Positions 34,492-43,301 of a stretch of 50,775 nt of DNA are shown here, piece by piece; within the stretch, counting starts at the first letter, position 1; every line of letters starts with the position of its first letter. Under the pieces are notes generated by a model. The model was not told the DNA's origin. It was given only the letters and a program-made list of their open reading frames with translations, and searched no databases. The position numbers and the translations under genes were made by a program. The stretch is taken from the NCBI GenBank assembly GCA_012839895.1, contig DUML01000062.1:1-50775 (forward strand). The letters run 5' to 3'. Origin of the DNA: Peptococcaceae bacterium (GTDB taxonomy: Bacteria > Bacillota > Desulfitobacteriia > Desulfitobacteriales > Syntrophobotulaceae).

Positions 34492-35750
34492 TCAAAAAAC
34501 CTCTCAACTTCAAAGCGCCACAGTTCAACTTCCTCTTCGGGAAGAATCCCGGCTTTTTGTTTGGCAATGGCTACTTGTTCTTCCACAGTGTCCACGCCTT
34601 CCAGATGAGGCAAGAGAAGGCCGACTTTTCCTCCCCGCCTTAACACTACGCCGTAACGCTGGGGATCTAATTCTTCATAACCGGAAATCTTCTCTAAATC
34701 GCTTAAAACATCCACTGAAACCGTGATTAAAGGCAATTCTTCCGCTTGCACAGGCCAAAAACGGGGGTCTTGGGTTCCGGCGGCAATGGCATTGTGTTTA
34801 ATTTCCGCTGCCAGGTTCTCTCTTACCGGTTGAACTGTCCCGATGCAGCCCCTTAAAGCACCGTCTTTTTTCAATGTGACAAAACAGCTTCTCTTTTCCT
34901 TTAAAAGAGGGTCTCCGGGAATAATTAACTTATCAAAAGGCTGGGCAGTAAGGTAATAAGTCAAACACTCTCTGGCAAAACCGGCAATCGGCGAAGAGCG
35001 GTATATTTCGGCTATTAAGTACCCTACCCCAAAAGGCCCCTCATAAGAAAAGACTTTAACCGAGCCTTCTCTTGCCCCCAAGGCAAACAGCAAAGAATGA
35101 TAACCGCAGACACCGGCTTCTTCCAACCAGTCCCGGGGAATGCCTCTTAAAAGCGCTGTATCTTTCTTTAAAGCTTTGACAATGAGATTGTCTACTTTGG
35201 GACCGGCGGGAGTAAAACCATAAGGCCCGTCTTCCTTCAGAGTATGGGAGAGATCGCCGCTTGCAATCAGAGCACAGCGCACAGGGGAATCATTTAGGAT
35301 TCGCCCAACCTTCCTCCCGTAATCCTCAGCTTTACTCAAGGGCATGCCTAAAACAACAATTTTACCTTCCCAGCCGGCTTTACGAAGGAAATAAAGGGGC
35401 ACTAAAGTGCCGTGGTCAAGCTCGGCCCGAGCCCCAAAAGCCTCAGGAATCTCCTCTATTATTTTTTCCAGGATATCCTTATCCACTTCATAAGTAAATT
35501 TAACTTGGGGCGCCCGGAAACGGCTGAAGCTTCCGCTTAAAGTATCCCCTTCCAGGTAGACCAGGCCTTTTTCCATTAAGGGTGCATGGGGCGAAACGAT
35601 GAGCACTGTTTTAGCTTCCATTTTGACTACTTCATTGCAGAGTTTGTGATAAGCGTCAATAGTAGCTTGGCAGTCTTTTTCTTCCCCCTGTCCAACCTCC
35701 GCTACGATTATGGGCGGATGGGGAACATATCCCACATAAACCAGGCTCAT
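34488..35750 (-). CDS. AmmeMemoRadiSam proteins B and A fused (Memo-like + AMMECR1)
   Basis: A 420-residue fusion. Residues 1-255 are a LigB/Memo domain: GYVPHPPIIV, VSPHAPL, ELDHGT and ASGDLSH supply the His-rich site of the extradiol-dioxygenase-like fold, whose iron-binding role in Memo proteins is debated. Residues 260-420 are an AMMECR1 domain with LKKDGALRGCIGT and NAIAAGTQDPRFWP. In many genomes these are separate genes; here they are one, directly coupled to the radical SAM gene. The fusion implies a stable complex. GGGAGG precedes the ATG. Enzymatic function is unknown. Confidence 0.92.
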   Translation of the reverse strand: MSLVYVGYVPHPPIIVAEVGQGEEKDCQATIDAYHKLCNEVVKMEAKTVLIVSPHAPLMEKGLVYLEGDTLSGSFSRFRAPQVKFTYEVDKDILEKIIEEIPEAFGARAELDHGTLVPLYFLRKAGWEGKIVVLGMPLSKAEDYGRKVGRILNDSPVRCALIASGDLSHTLKEDGPYGFTPAGPKVDNLIVKALKKDTALLRGIPRDWLEEAGVCGYHSLLFALGAREGSVKVFSYEGPFGVGYLIAEIYRSSPIAGFARECLTYYLTAQPFDKLIIPGDPLLKEKRSCFVTLKKDGALRGCIGTVQPVRENLAAEIKHNAIAAGTQDPRFWPVQAEELPLITVSVDVLSDLEKISGYEELDPQRYGVVLRRGGKVGLLLPHLEGVDTVEEQVAIAKQKAGILPEEEVELWRFEVERFFE

Positions 35751-35843
35751 AGCTAAATACCTCCCATCTCAATTAAATTAAAATTCTATTCAGTTTAAAA
35801 CTTTTCCCTAATTTTCTTGAAGTTCTTTTTAGATAATACTTCC

Positions 35844-35886
35844 TGGAGAACCCTACTTGGAGAATCCTACTTTGGAGAACTTTACT
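35844..35886. repeat. Three tandem ~14-bp repeats (TGGAGAAYCCTACT)
   Basis: TGGAGAACCCTACT, TGGAGAATCCTACT and TTGGAGAACTTTACT lie head to tail just after the YbaK gene's stop codon and reach into its last codons. The unit differs from the 33.3 kb repeat but has the same length. Confidence 0.6.
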
Positions 35887-36343
35887 TGCAAACATCTACC
35901 CAGGATCCGCCTGTGACTTGCTCTAAATCAGCCGGAGTCATTTTGACGGCGGAATTAGGAGATCCGGCAGCAGGATAAATATATTGATAGGCTTGTAAAG
36001 AAACATCAAGGTAAACCGGGAGCTTATGCTTTAAAGCAAAGGGGCAAACCCCTCCCACCGGATGGCCGGTCAGTTCACTAACCTCATCCGGGCTCAGCAT
36101 GCTGCCTTTGCCTTTAAAAGTATCTTTAAATTTTCTATTATCCACCCTTTTATCCCCCGCGGCGATAAGCAACAAACTGCCGTTATCTTTTACTTTAAAC
36201 GACATAGTTTTGGCAATCATTCCCGGCTCCACCCCCAAAGCCCGGGCCGCCAGCTCTACAGTTGCCGTACTTTCCGTAAATTCTTGGACCTGAAAGTCTA
36301 AATTTCTTTCTTGAAAAAACTCTTTTACTTCTTTTACTCCCAT
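35882..36343 (-). CDS. YbaK/EbsC-family aminoacyl-tRNA deacylase
   Basis: About 153 residues of the YbaK/aminoacyl-tRNA-editing fold, which hydrolyses mischarged tRNA (Cys- or Ala-tRNAPro in characterised members). Family features are RALGVEPGMIAKTMSFK with the conserved Lys, AAGDKRVDNRKFK, and GGVCPFALKHKLPVYLD with the GxxxP-like loop. The frame opens 16 codons earlier, but TAGGAGTGG lies eight bases before ATG 36343. It is a free-standing trans-editing protein, cytoplasmic, not fused to a synthetase. Confidence 0.87.
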   Translation of the reverse strand: MGVKEVKEFFQERNLDFQVQEFTESTATVELAARALGVEPGMIAKTMSFKVKDNGSLLLIAAGDKRVDNRKFKDTFKGKGSMLSPDEVSELTGHPVGGVCPFALKHKLPVYLDVSLQAYQYIYPAAGSPNSAVKMTPADLEQVTGGSWVDVCK

Positions 36344-36461
36344 TCTTTCCACTCCTACTTCAATAATTCTTAATAACAATAAGTTCTGCAAATTAATTAT
36401 ACCCTATCTTGGAACAATATTTGGTAAACAAACCATTTTTCCGTTACTTTTTTACCGATCT

Positions 36462-36989
36462 TTACTTTTTTACCAGCTTTTTCGTCCAGAACCCTCCCTG
36501 GAAGTATTTGGGTTCTTCAAAGACTACGAAAGCATTTGGGCAAAGACCGTCAATAATCTTCAATAATTCCTTTTGCCTGTTCCTTTTAGCTAAGACCGTC
36601 ATAACCAAACGTTTGCCGTCCCGGCCTTCCCCTATCCAAGTAGTTACCCCAAAGCCGCTTTCCCGTAAAGCTACAGGGATAGTCTCATTAATAGAGTCAA
36701 CAATAACTTCAGCGGTTATATAGCCGAGAGCAAGCCTTTCCTCAATCCTGCTCCCCAAGTAAACCCCCAGCCCATATCCTATGCAGTAAGCTGCAATATT
36801 CCAATAACTGTTCAGATTGCTCAGAATAATGGAAAGGCCCATAATATATACAAATACTTCCAAAACAGAAAGCAAAGAAGCATGTACTCTTAATCCTTTA
36901 ATCATTAAAATAAACCTGACAGTAGTCAGGGAGACATAGATAACATTTATGGTAATAATCAGCGCAGTAAATTGAACGATTTGGCTCAT
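36462..36989 (-). CDS. UPF0316/DUF2179 membrane protein
   Basis: A 175-residue protein with three N-terminal membrane helices (about 8-30, 38-58 and 64-80). The loop TTVRFILMIKGLR is conserved in the family. A soluble DUF2179 domain follows (about 100-170, LRESGFGVTTWIGEGRDGKR). The DUF2179 part is shared with YitT-type proteins and may bind a ligand, but function is unknown. AAGGTGAG precedes the ATG. It is upstream of ybaK on the same strand, with about 120 bases between. Confidence 0.85.
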   Translation of the reverse strand: MSQIVQFTALIITINVIYVSLTTVRFILMIKGLRVHASLLSVLEVFVYIMGLSIILSNLNSYWNIAAYCIGYGLGVYLGSRIEERLALGYITAEVIVDSINETIPVALRESGFGVTTWIGEGRDGKRLVMTVLAKRNRQKELLKIIDGLCPNAFVVFEEPKYFQGGFWTKKLVKK

Positions 36990-37124
36990 TTTCTCACCTT
37001 TCTCTTTCCGTAAAACTCATCTCTATTTCCTTTTTGTTATCGCTGTTTCTTTTTGAAGATTTTACCTTATTCTTAGTCGGTTCGCAAATAAATCTACATC
37101 TATATTGGTGAAAGAGCAAACAGA

Positions 37125-37158
37125 ATCTCCTGCCAAGTACTAACAAAGGGCAGGAGAT
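37125..37158 (-). terminator. Hairpin after citrate synthase
   Basis: ATCTCCTGCC pairs with GGCAGGAGAT over 10 perfect pairs. On the minus strand TCTGTTTGC follows, a weak U-tract. The tandem copy CAGTAAACTTATT x2 lies just beside it at about 37160-37186. The rest of 36990-37295 is AT-rich without a gene. Confidence 0.6.
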
Positions 37159-37295
37159 ATCCAGTAAACTTATTCAGTAAACTTATTTATATCTTTTTTA
37201 ATATGAATGTTTAATTGAATAATTTTATTCTTGCCCACTGCAAAAATTGCTACATATATTGCAATCTATAAAATAATTCTATCTATAAAAAAATT

Positions 37296-38669
37296 CTATT
37301 TGTTTCTATCCTTTAAGGGGACATATTCCCGTCTCGGTACAACGCTCTTATAGGCCGGCCGGATAATCTTGCCGGCATTGACTATCTCTTCAATCCGGTG
37401 CGCACTCCAGCCGGACATCCTGGCAATAGCAAAAATAGGAGTAAACATTTCCACAGGCAAACCAAGCATTTTATACACAAAACCCGAATAAAAATCCACA
37501 TTGGCGCTTATTATTTTATACATTTTATTATGCCGGGCAATAACACCGGGTGCCAGCGTTTCTACTTTGCGATAAAGCTCAAACTCTTCTTCCAGGCCTT
37601 TTTCCTTAGCCAACTGCTCCGCATATTCTTCCAGGATCACTTCTCTGGGGTCGGAAATGGAATAAACCGCATGGCCGATTCCATAAATCAAGCCGGAGCG
37701 ATCAAAAACTTCTTTGTTCAAAATCCGGATAAGATAGTTCTCGATTTCTTCATCATCCTGCCAGTCCTTAACATTTTCCTTAATATCCTGCAGCATCTCA
37801 TAAGCTTTGATATTGGCTCCGCCGTGCTTGGGACCTTTCAGAGAGCCGATAGCCGCTGCCATAACAGAGTAAGTGTCTGTCCCGGTGGAAGTTACCACAT
37901 GGGTAACAAAAGTGGAGTTGTTACCACCGCCGTGCTCGGCATGCAAAACCAGCGCTAAATCGAGTAAAACGGCTTCCAGCCGGGTATACTTGCAGTCGGG
38001 CCTTAACATGTAGAGGATGTTTTCCGCAAAGCTTAATTCAGGTTGGGGAGCATGAAGAAAGAGGCTGGTTTTCTTATAACGGCTACAGTAAGCTTGATAA
38101 CTATAGACTGCTAAAGAAGGAAACCAGGCAATAAGTTTCATGCATTGTCTTAAAACATTTTGGACTGAAGTGTCGTCTGCATTATCATCGTAAGAGTATA
38201 AAGTTAAAATACTCCTGGCCAGCATATTCATGACATCTTTGCTGGGTGATTTTAAAATAACCCCCCGCACAAAATCGTCCGGCAGTTTTGCATAAATAGC
38301 CAGTATTTGTTTAAAATCGTTTAGAGCCTGTTCGTTGGGCAAATGGCCGAACAGCAACAAATAAGTAATCTCTTCAAAGCCAAACCGCCCATCCTGCATG
38401 AAACCGTTGACAATATCCTTAACGTCAATACCCCTATAAGTCAATCTTCCGGGGACAGGAACCATTTCTCCCTCATCAATAATATAGGAGTGAACTTCGC
38501 CAATCTCGGTGAGCCCAACCAGCACACCCTTGCCATCAAGGTCCCGCAGCCCTCTTTTGACTTGATATTTATTATATAGTTCCGGGTCAATCTTGCTGCT
38601 TTTAGTTGCCATAATACTCCATTCTTTAAGCATCTTAGTTTCAAATTGTTCAAACTCCAGCTGATCCAT
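37296..38669 (-). CDS. Citrate synthase (citrate/2-methylcitrate synthase family)
   Basis: About 457 residues. It condenses acetyl-CoA with oxaloacetate. The three active-site blocks are intact: VLHAEHGGGNNSTF, GPKHGGANIKAYEML and GIGHAVYSISDPREV. The N-terminal region PGRLTYRGIDVKDIVNG is typical of the short bacterial type, with an N-terminal extension of about 60 residues, as in several anaerobes. The frame opens 12 codons earlier inside the end of the broken YgbA gene; GGGGGT before ATG 38669 decides the start. A 2-methylcitrate role cannot be excluded from sequence alone. Confidence 0.9.
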   Translation of the reverse strand: MDQLEFEQFETKMLKEWSIMATKSSKIDPELYNKYQVKRGLRDLDGKGVLVGLTEIGEVHSYIIDEGEMVPVPGRLTYRGIDVKDIVNGFMQDGRFGFEEITYLLLFGHLPNEQALNDFKQILAIYAKLPDDFVRGVILKSPSKDVMNMLARSILTLYSYDDNADDTSVQNVLRQCMKLIAWFPSLAVYSYQAYCSRYKKTSLFLHAPQPELSFAENILYMLRPDCKYTRLEAVLLDLALVLHAEHGGGNNSTFVTHVVTSTGTDTYSVMAAAIGSLKGPKHGGANIKAYEMLQDIKENVKDWQDDEEIENYLIRILNKEVFDRSGLIYGIGHAVYSISDPREVILEEYAEQLAKEKGLEEEFELYRKVETLAPGVIARHNKMYKIISANVDFYSGFVYKMLGLPVEMFTPIFAIARMSGWSAHRIEEIVNAGKIIRPAYKSVVPRREYVPLKDRNK

Positions 38670-38694
38670 TTTGCTACCCCCTTGTATAAGATAT

Positions 38695-39000
38695 CTATTT
38701 AGCATCCCAAAAATGGAATAAAATTAAGACAGGATGTTTCAAAAACATTCTTGGTCCAGAATATCTCATTACTTCTCTAATTTTTCCCCGCATTTCACTC
38801 CGGTAGCAATGAATCGAACATTTGGCACAAACCGGTTTACGGACTCCGAAAGGACATTTATCAACTCTTTGACTTGCGTAAACGTATAGTTTTTCACACT
38901 CCGGGCATATTCCGGAACCGGTTTTATGTTTGCCCTAGCAATATATACGAATCATGGCCCTAACTGTTTTCTTTTCTCTTTCTAAACGTCCCTTAAGCAA
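38695..39000 (-). pseudogene. Nitrous-oxide-stimulated promoter (YgbA_NO) family gene with in-frame TAG
   Basis: From a TTG at 39000 the minus strand encodes a full-length (about 101 residue) member of the YgbA_NO family. The first part is LKGRLEREKKTVRAMIRIYC. After an in-frame TAG at 38935-38937 come the Cys-rich blocks CPECEKLYVYASQRVDKCPFG, CAKCSIHCYRSEMR and VMRYSGPRMFLKHPV. Everything but one codon is intact, so the lesion is recent or the TAG is read through. The stop is 26 bases before the citrate synthase start, so the two would be cotranscribed. Upstream, 39001-39394 is AT-rich, with no gene seen. Confidence 0.7.
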
Positions 39001-39394
39001 TTTTCCGTTTTCCCACCGGTATCTTCCTAAATTATAAAGTTATCGTTCAAAAAAGCGTTATAGTAACTTTTAATATCATTATTTAATTTACAATTACTTC
39101 TAAAATCTTCAATTAATTAAAAAAGTTAAATATAGTATAATCCAGTGCCTTTCTTCCGTAAAGCATGATACTTTCGCAATTTTCCCCTATTATCTTCAGC
39201 ATACCATTAAATAATTTTCAGATAAATACATTCTCCAAAATAATACTTTTATCCCTAATTTTTGTTTTTTCTTAATTTTCTCATATTTTGCAAGCACTGC
39301 AAAGAAAATTTTTCCTTTTATCCAATCAGCAAAGAGCATTTTCTTACGTCATAATAATCAAGAAAAATCTTACCTGAAAGCGAGGGAATTAAAA

Positions 39395-41578
39395 TTGCGT
39401 GTTTCATTTCCAAGGCCTTTAGTATTCACTTTGATTATTGCCCTACTAATCCCATTATCCATTTCCATGCCGGGCCTTGGGGCTGAAGGCAAGATGAGCG
39501 GGGTGGAAAAACCTAAGATCACCTTAGAACAAGCTATCCAAATTGTAAAAGGAAACTTTACAGTCCCACCGGAATACAAAGAATTCACTTCAGGCTTTAG
39601 TACCTACCAGGATCGCCAGTCTTGGTCGTTAAATTGGAATGCTGCAGGGGAAAAAGGCGGCAGTTTCTCTGCGCAAGTGGATGCTTTAAGTGGGGAAATA
39701 CTCAGTATCTACTCCTGGAAATCAGCCGATGACACCCAAGGTTTTAAACTCCCGGCTAAAACTGTTGATGAAGCCAAAAAAATTGCCACTGACATCGTCA
39801 AAAAACTGACCGGCTCCAAGTATTCCCAGCTTAAACTGCTGGAAGACCAAAGCATAATCCCGCTTAACTTTTATGGTACACCTTCTTATACTTTTCGCTG
39901 GCAGAGAATGGCCAATGATATTCCTGTCCGAGGCAACGAAGTCAATATCCAGCTTAATGCCGATAACGGCCAGGTCATTTCCTATAGTTTAGCATGGGAT
40001 AACTTAAAACTACCTGATAAAGACGGCGTTATTAATGCTGAAAAAGCGGCTGAAGTCTTTAGCAACAACAATATGCTGGAGTTAAAGTACTTCCTCCCGC
40101 CGACCTATAGAATCCTGGCGGCAGGCACTCAAGAAAAAGTGCAATTAATCTACCAGTTAAAAGCGAACAGCTTAATTGATGCCTTGAGCGGTAAGCCCTT
40201 ACAGCTCAATCAAGAACAGTGGTTGGCAGGCGCCGGCCTGGCTATGGACATAGCAACCAAGAATGAATCCTCCCAAAAAGTTATCCCCTTAACCCCTGAA
40301 GAGCAGGCAGAGATTGAGCGTAATATAAAACTTCTAACTCAGGAGCAAGCGATTGCCTCCGTAAAAAAATGGCTTACCATACCGGCAGGTTTTAGCTTAC
40401 AAAGCATGAACCTTAGTACCGATAGCAGTCGTCAGGACACTAAAGTATGGTCTTTTGAATGGGCATCTTCGGAAAAGGATAGGGGCCAAACTATTACCGC
40501 CAGAGTAGATGCCTTAAACGGGGAACTTCTAGGTTTTAATTTATACAGTTCACCCATCCCCCTGGCTGAAAATGCTTCCCAAAAACCTGTCCTGACCAAA
40601 GAAGAAGCCCAAAAAATCGCCGAGGATTTCTTAAAGAAAATCCAGCCGGACAAATTTAAGGAAACCCGGCTGAAAAACGATAACTCCTCGACTTCAGCCA
40701 TTATCAGACCCGACTCAGGCACTTCCTTAACGTTCACTTATGAACGGACTGTAAACGAAATAGCCTTCCCTGCTAACGGGATTAGCGTCACAGTGGACCT
40801 TTTAACCAAAGAAATTACTGCTTATAACCTTAATTGGCAGAACTTAAGCTTCCCTAACCTTACTGAAGCAATGCCTAAAACCCAAGCTGAGATCGCTTTT
40901 CTTAAAGGCCGGCCCTTAGTATTAACTTATATTATTGTCTCCAACAGCGAAGGCAAAGAAGCGAAATTAGTCTATCAACCTTCTCAGGAAGGCAGTGTTT
41001 CCGATATCATGGATGCCAAGACCGGTTCCTTCCTGGATTGGCAAGGGAAACCTTTAAATAAAGAGCCTAAAGCGCTCAAGTTTACGGATATCTCCGGCCA
41101 TCAAGCCGAAAAGGAAATAACCGTCCTCGGCCTGGCAGGCCTATTTGGGGAATACGGCCAAAGCTTTAAACCCGAAAATAACCTTACCGTTGAGGCTTAT
41201 CTCAGAGCCTTGCTAATGATTAATAACGGTGCGTCAAATTACGGCTTAACCCCGGATGAGGTTCTGAAAAAAGCCCAGCAAGCCGGGTGGCTGAAGGAAG
41301 ACCTGACCCCGTCCCAAAATGTTTCCCGAGAGTTGTTCTGCACCATCATTGTCCGCTATCTTGGTTTAGAAAAAATAGCCAACCTGGAAAATATCTATAG
41401 CCTTGAGGCTGAAGACGCAGACCTTCTTCCTGCCCAAGCCAAAGGCTATGTGGCCTTGGCTACAGGCCTAAAGATCATAGACTTGAAAGACAATAAACTG
41501 AACCCCAACCAAACCGTAACCCGGGCCGAAGCTGCACGCTCCATTATTAGGGCTTTAAGCTGCGGTGTACAATTCTAA
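39395..41578 (+). CDS. Exported PepSY/YcdB-like protein with C-terminal SLH domains
   Basis: A 727-residue secreted protein. The signal peptide is at 1-30 (VFTLIIALLIPLSISMPGLGAEG). Two homologous YcdB/YcdC-PepSY-type units follow, each with 'SL/TLEQAI...GNF...PP' and a 'VDALSGE/VDALNGE' block (about 40-300 and 310-560). The last 160 residues are S-layer-homology-like (FTDISGHQAEKEITVLGLAGLF, AYLRALLMI, TRAEAARSIIRAL), which bind cell-wall polymer. It is probably surface-attached and may inhibit or bind a protease. The start is TTG with GAGGG eight bases upstream. Confidence 0.82.
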   Translation: MRVSFPRPLVFTLIIALLIPLSISMPGLGAEGKMSGVEKPKITLEQAIQIVKGNFTVPPEYKEFTSGFSTYQDRQSWSLNWNAAGEKGGSFSAQVDALSGEILSIYSWKSADDTQGFKLPAKTVDEAKKIATDIVKKLTGSKYSQLKLLEDQSIIPLNFYGTPSYTFRWQRMANDIPVRGNEVNIQLNADNGQVISYSLAWDNLKLPDKDGVINAEKAAEVFSNNNMLELKYFLPPTYRILAAGTQEKVQLIYQLKANSLIDALSGKPLQLNQEQWLAGAGLAMDIATKNESSQKVIPLTPEEQAEIERNIKLLTQEQAIASVKKWLTIPAGFSLQSMNLSTDSSRQDTKVWSFEWASSEKDRGQTITARVDALNGELLGFNLYSSPIPLAENASQKPVLTKEEAQKIAEDFLKKIQPDKFKETRLKNDNSSTSAIIRPDSGTSLTFTYERTVNEIAFPANGISVTVDLLTKEITAYNLNWQNLSFPNLTEAMPKTQAEIAFLKGRPLVLTYIIVSNSEGKEAKLVYQPSQEGSVSDIMDAKTGSFLDWQGKPLNKEPKALKFTDISGHQAEKEITVLGLAGLFGEYGQSFKPENNLTVEAYLRALLMINNGASNYGLTPDEVLKKAQQAGWLKEDLTPSQNVSRELFCTIIVRYLGLEKIANLENIYSLEAEDADLLPAQAKGYVALATGLKIIDLKDNKLNPNQTVTRAEAARSIIRALSCGVQF

Positions 41579-41636
41579 GCAGTATTAAAGCTCTGGAACC
41601 CATAACAAAAATGCATAAGAAGCACCCTTAAAAAAT

Positions 41637-41673
41637 AAAGCGGCCAGTTCAGCATGAGCTGGCTGCTTTTTTT
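41637..41673 (+). terminator. Terminator after the SLH-domain gene
   Basis: AAAGCGGCCAG pairs with CTGGCTGCTTT, with one G-T position, followed by seven Ts. Confidence 0.88.
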
Positions 41674-41719
41674 AAGTGTCTTAGAAACATATTGCGCCTA
41701 AAAACATCAGAGAGCTCTG

Positions 41720-41896
41720 TTAACTGCCTATATAATTTTCCTTCTTTGATAGATTGTCAGCTATTAGATCTTCCGCTTTTTTAGCCTGCTTGCCGCCTGT
41801 ATGCTGCTTCATTTCTTCGCCGGTGCCACCCATTCCCTCGACATTTATGCCTGAGGGCTTATCGGTATTAGAAGCTTTTTTACTTTTGCAGCCCAT
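41720..41896 (-). CDS. Small Lys/Gly-rich protein of unknown function (58 aa)
   Basis: A 58-residue hydrophilic protein: MGCKSKKASNTDKPSG at the start, then GMGGTGEEMKQHTGGKQAKKA and a tail ending NYIGS. AGGAGAAG stands five bases before the ATG, and codon use is like the neighbours. Composition and position between an S-layer protein and spore-coat-like genes suggest a spore or cell-surface role, but no family is recognised. It is convergent with the SLH gene's terminator. The following 41897-42204 stretch is AT-rich and probably holds the coat-operon promoter. Confidence 0.55.
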   Translation of the reverse strand: MGCKSKKASNTDKPSGINVEGMGGTGEEMKQHTGGKQAKKAEDLIADNLSKKENYIGS

Positions 41897-42204
41897 CCGA
41901 TCTTCTCCTTTCTAGAATATTAGAAACAATATTATTTTTCCCTTTTAGTTCTCAATACATGTATTAACATTTCTTAACACATGATAAACAACAGTCTTAC
42001 CTGCAGCTTCACTAAAGAAAGAACACACGAAATAAATTCTTAAATAATGGCTGGCATGATTGCAGTAACGACCCTAAATACTAAAAAAACTAAGATAAAG
42101 ATGAGTTTATTATTTAAAGATACTTCGCAGAACGAGTGGATAATTATTAGTGCTTTGGGAATATTAGACAAAGGTATAGCTTAATAACGCAAGGAGGTGA
42201 AATA

Positions 42205-42429
42205 ATGGCTGGACAACTTAAGCTGAGTACCCATGAAATGCTGGAACTTCACGAAATTATCCGCGGTGAAGTAACATGTGCCAAGAAAATTCAGGCCAAC
42301 ATCGGGGCGGTCATGGATGGGGATCTTAAAGCTTTCATGCAAGATTCTCTGGAAAAGAAAAAAGGAATAATTAATAAATACCACGATCTCTATGACCAGG
42401 CGGTAGAACAAAAAACGGTAGAACAATAA
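42205..42429 (+). CDS. CotF-like small protein, first copy of the short type
   Basis: A 74-residue all-helical protein, LSTHEMLELHEIIRGEVTCAKK followed by LEKKKGIINKYHDLYDQ. It resembles half of the ferritin-like four-helix fold of spore coat F proteins. AAGGAGGTGAA lies before the ATG. It is the first gene of a four-gene run spaced 13-25 bases apart, each with its own strong ribosome site. The third gene has the same short pattern (LSLHEKMEIQELLQFKTACLNK), so the pair has been duplicated. Probably made during sporulation. Confidence 0.7.
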   Translation: MAGQLKLSTHEMLELHEIIRGEVTCAKKIQANIGAVMDGDLKAFMQDSLEKKKGIINKYHDLYDQAVEQKTVEQ

Positions 42430-42444
42430 AAAAGAGGTGTAATT

Positions 42445-42729
42445 ATGGGCTTGCTTGATAAACTCTTCGGAATTGACAATATGCTTGGCGATTCGGACAT
42501 CGCCTATGATATGCTTAAAGACTCCAAATTTGCCGTTATCTCCCTGGCTAAAGCAATAACGTCAGTTACTAATCCAACCCTCCGGGAATTTTTAGAAGAC
42601 CAGCTTTTCCTAGCTATCAAGGAACATCATAAGCTGGCGGATATCACTATGAGCAAAAACTGGTATAAGCCTTTTATGGCACCGGAATCCCAAGTCCAAG
42701 AAGATTTTGACGCTACCATAACCCTGTAA
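42445..42729 (+). CDS. CotF-like small protein, first copy of the long type
   Basis: A 94-residue protein. The core DSDIAYDMLKDSKFAVISLAK and LREFLEDQLFLAIKEHHKLAD matches spore coat protein F (Coat_F) helices, ending SKNWYKPFMAP as in coat proteins ('NKGWY.P'). It follows the short gene by 15 bases with AAAGAGGTG as ribosome site. Short and long partners may together rebuild a four-helix bundle. The fourth gene is its paralogue. Confidence 0.75.
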   Translation: MGLLDKLFGIDNMLGDSDIAYDMLKDSKFAVISLAKAITSVTNPTLREFLEDQLFLAIKEHHKLADITMSKNWYKPFMAPESQVQEDFDATITL

Positions 42730-42754
42730 AGAGTGTATATGAGGAGGTTCAAAC

Positions 42755-42964
42755 ATGCGAGCGCAAAGTTTGTCCCTGCATGAAAAAATGGAAATTCAAG
42801 AACTCCTGCAATTTAAAACAGCTTGCCTTAATAAGTCTACAATGATGAAAAACTTAGTCCAGGATCAAGATCTCAAAACCCTACTGGAAAAAGACGTTCA
42901 ACAGGCCACCCAGGCTGTCAGCGATTTAAACAACCTGCTTGCCAATTCCCCAGGTTTACAATAG
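42755..42964 (+). CDS. CotF-like small protein, second copy of the short type
   Basis: A 69-residue helical protein, LSLHEKMEIQELLQFKTACLNK then DLKTLLEKDVQQATQAV. It aligns by eye with the first gene of the run (LxxHE...E...K...C, then D-L-K) but has lost the Lys-rich end. GAGGAGG precedes the ATG. Its stop is 14 bases before the next start. A structural coat role is inferred from the neighbours. Confidence 0.68.
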   Translation: MRAQSLSLHEKMEIQELLQFKTACLNKSTMMKNLVQDQDLKTLLEKDVQQATQAVSDLNNLLANSPGLQ

Positions 42965-42977
42965 GAGGTCGAGTTTA

Positions 42978-43301
42978 ATGCGCACGCTTAATCTAGTAAC
43001 AGAAAATATTAAAGAGCTGCAAGTCCCTGACGACAGAGAAACAGCTCTCGATTTTCTCCAGAGTGTCAAAAGCGGAATCATAATGTATGCTACGGCCTTA
43101 ACGGAAACCAGCACCTCTTCGGCTCGCACCGTTTTAACCAGGCACCTCAAAGATACTTTGGCCTTACACAACGAGCTTATCACCATGCTCCAAAATAAAA
43201 ATTGGCTGCCTAACATGGACAATCAACAAAATTATCAGCAGGAAAACACGGAAGCTCCGACTCCATCACCAAGAATGGCGCCACCGAGAATTAATTTTTA
43301 A
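42978..43301 (+). CDS. CotF-like small protein, second copy of the long type
   Basis: A 107-residue protein with the Coat_F-like core ETALDFLQSVKSGIIMYATAL and LTRHLKDTLALHNELITML, then QNKNWLPNM. It ends in a Gln/Pro-rich tail (NQQNYQQENTEAPTPSPR). The frame opens 13 codons earlier, but AGGAGG stands ten bases before ATG 42978. It closes the coat-like operon; the next gene is convergent and overlaps by four bases at the stop codons. Confidence 0.72.
   Translation: MRTLNLVTENIKELQVPDDRETALDFLQSVKSGIIMYATALTETSTSSARTVLTRHLKDTLALHNELITMLQNKNWLPNMDNQQNYQQENTEAPTPSPRMAPPRINF

Noticed and set aside
42101-42187. 28-codon plus-strand frame (MSLLFKDTSQ...) before the coat-like genes
   Set aside because: Only a poor AAGATAAAG stands before its ATG, and no homology or composition supports it; treated as leader sequence.
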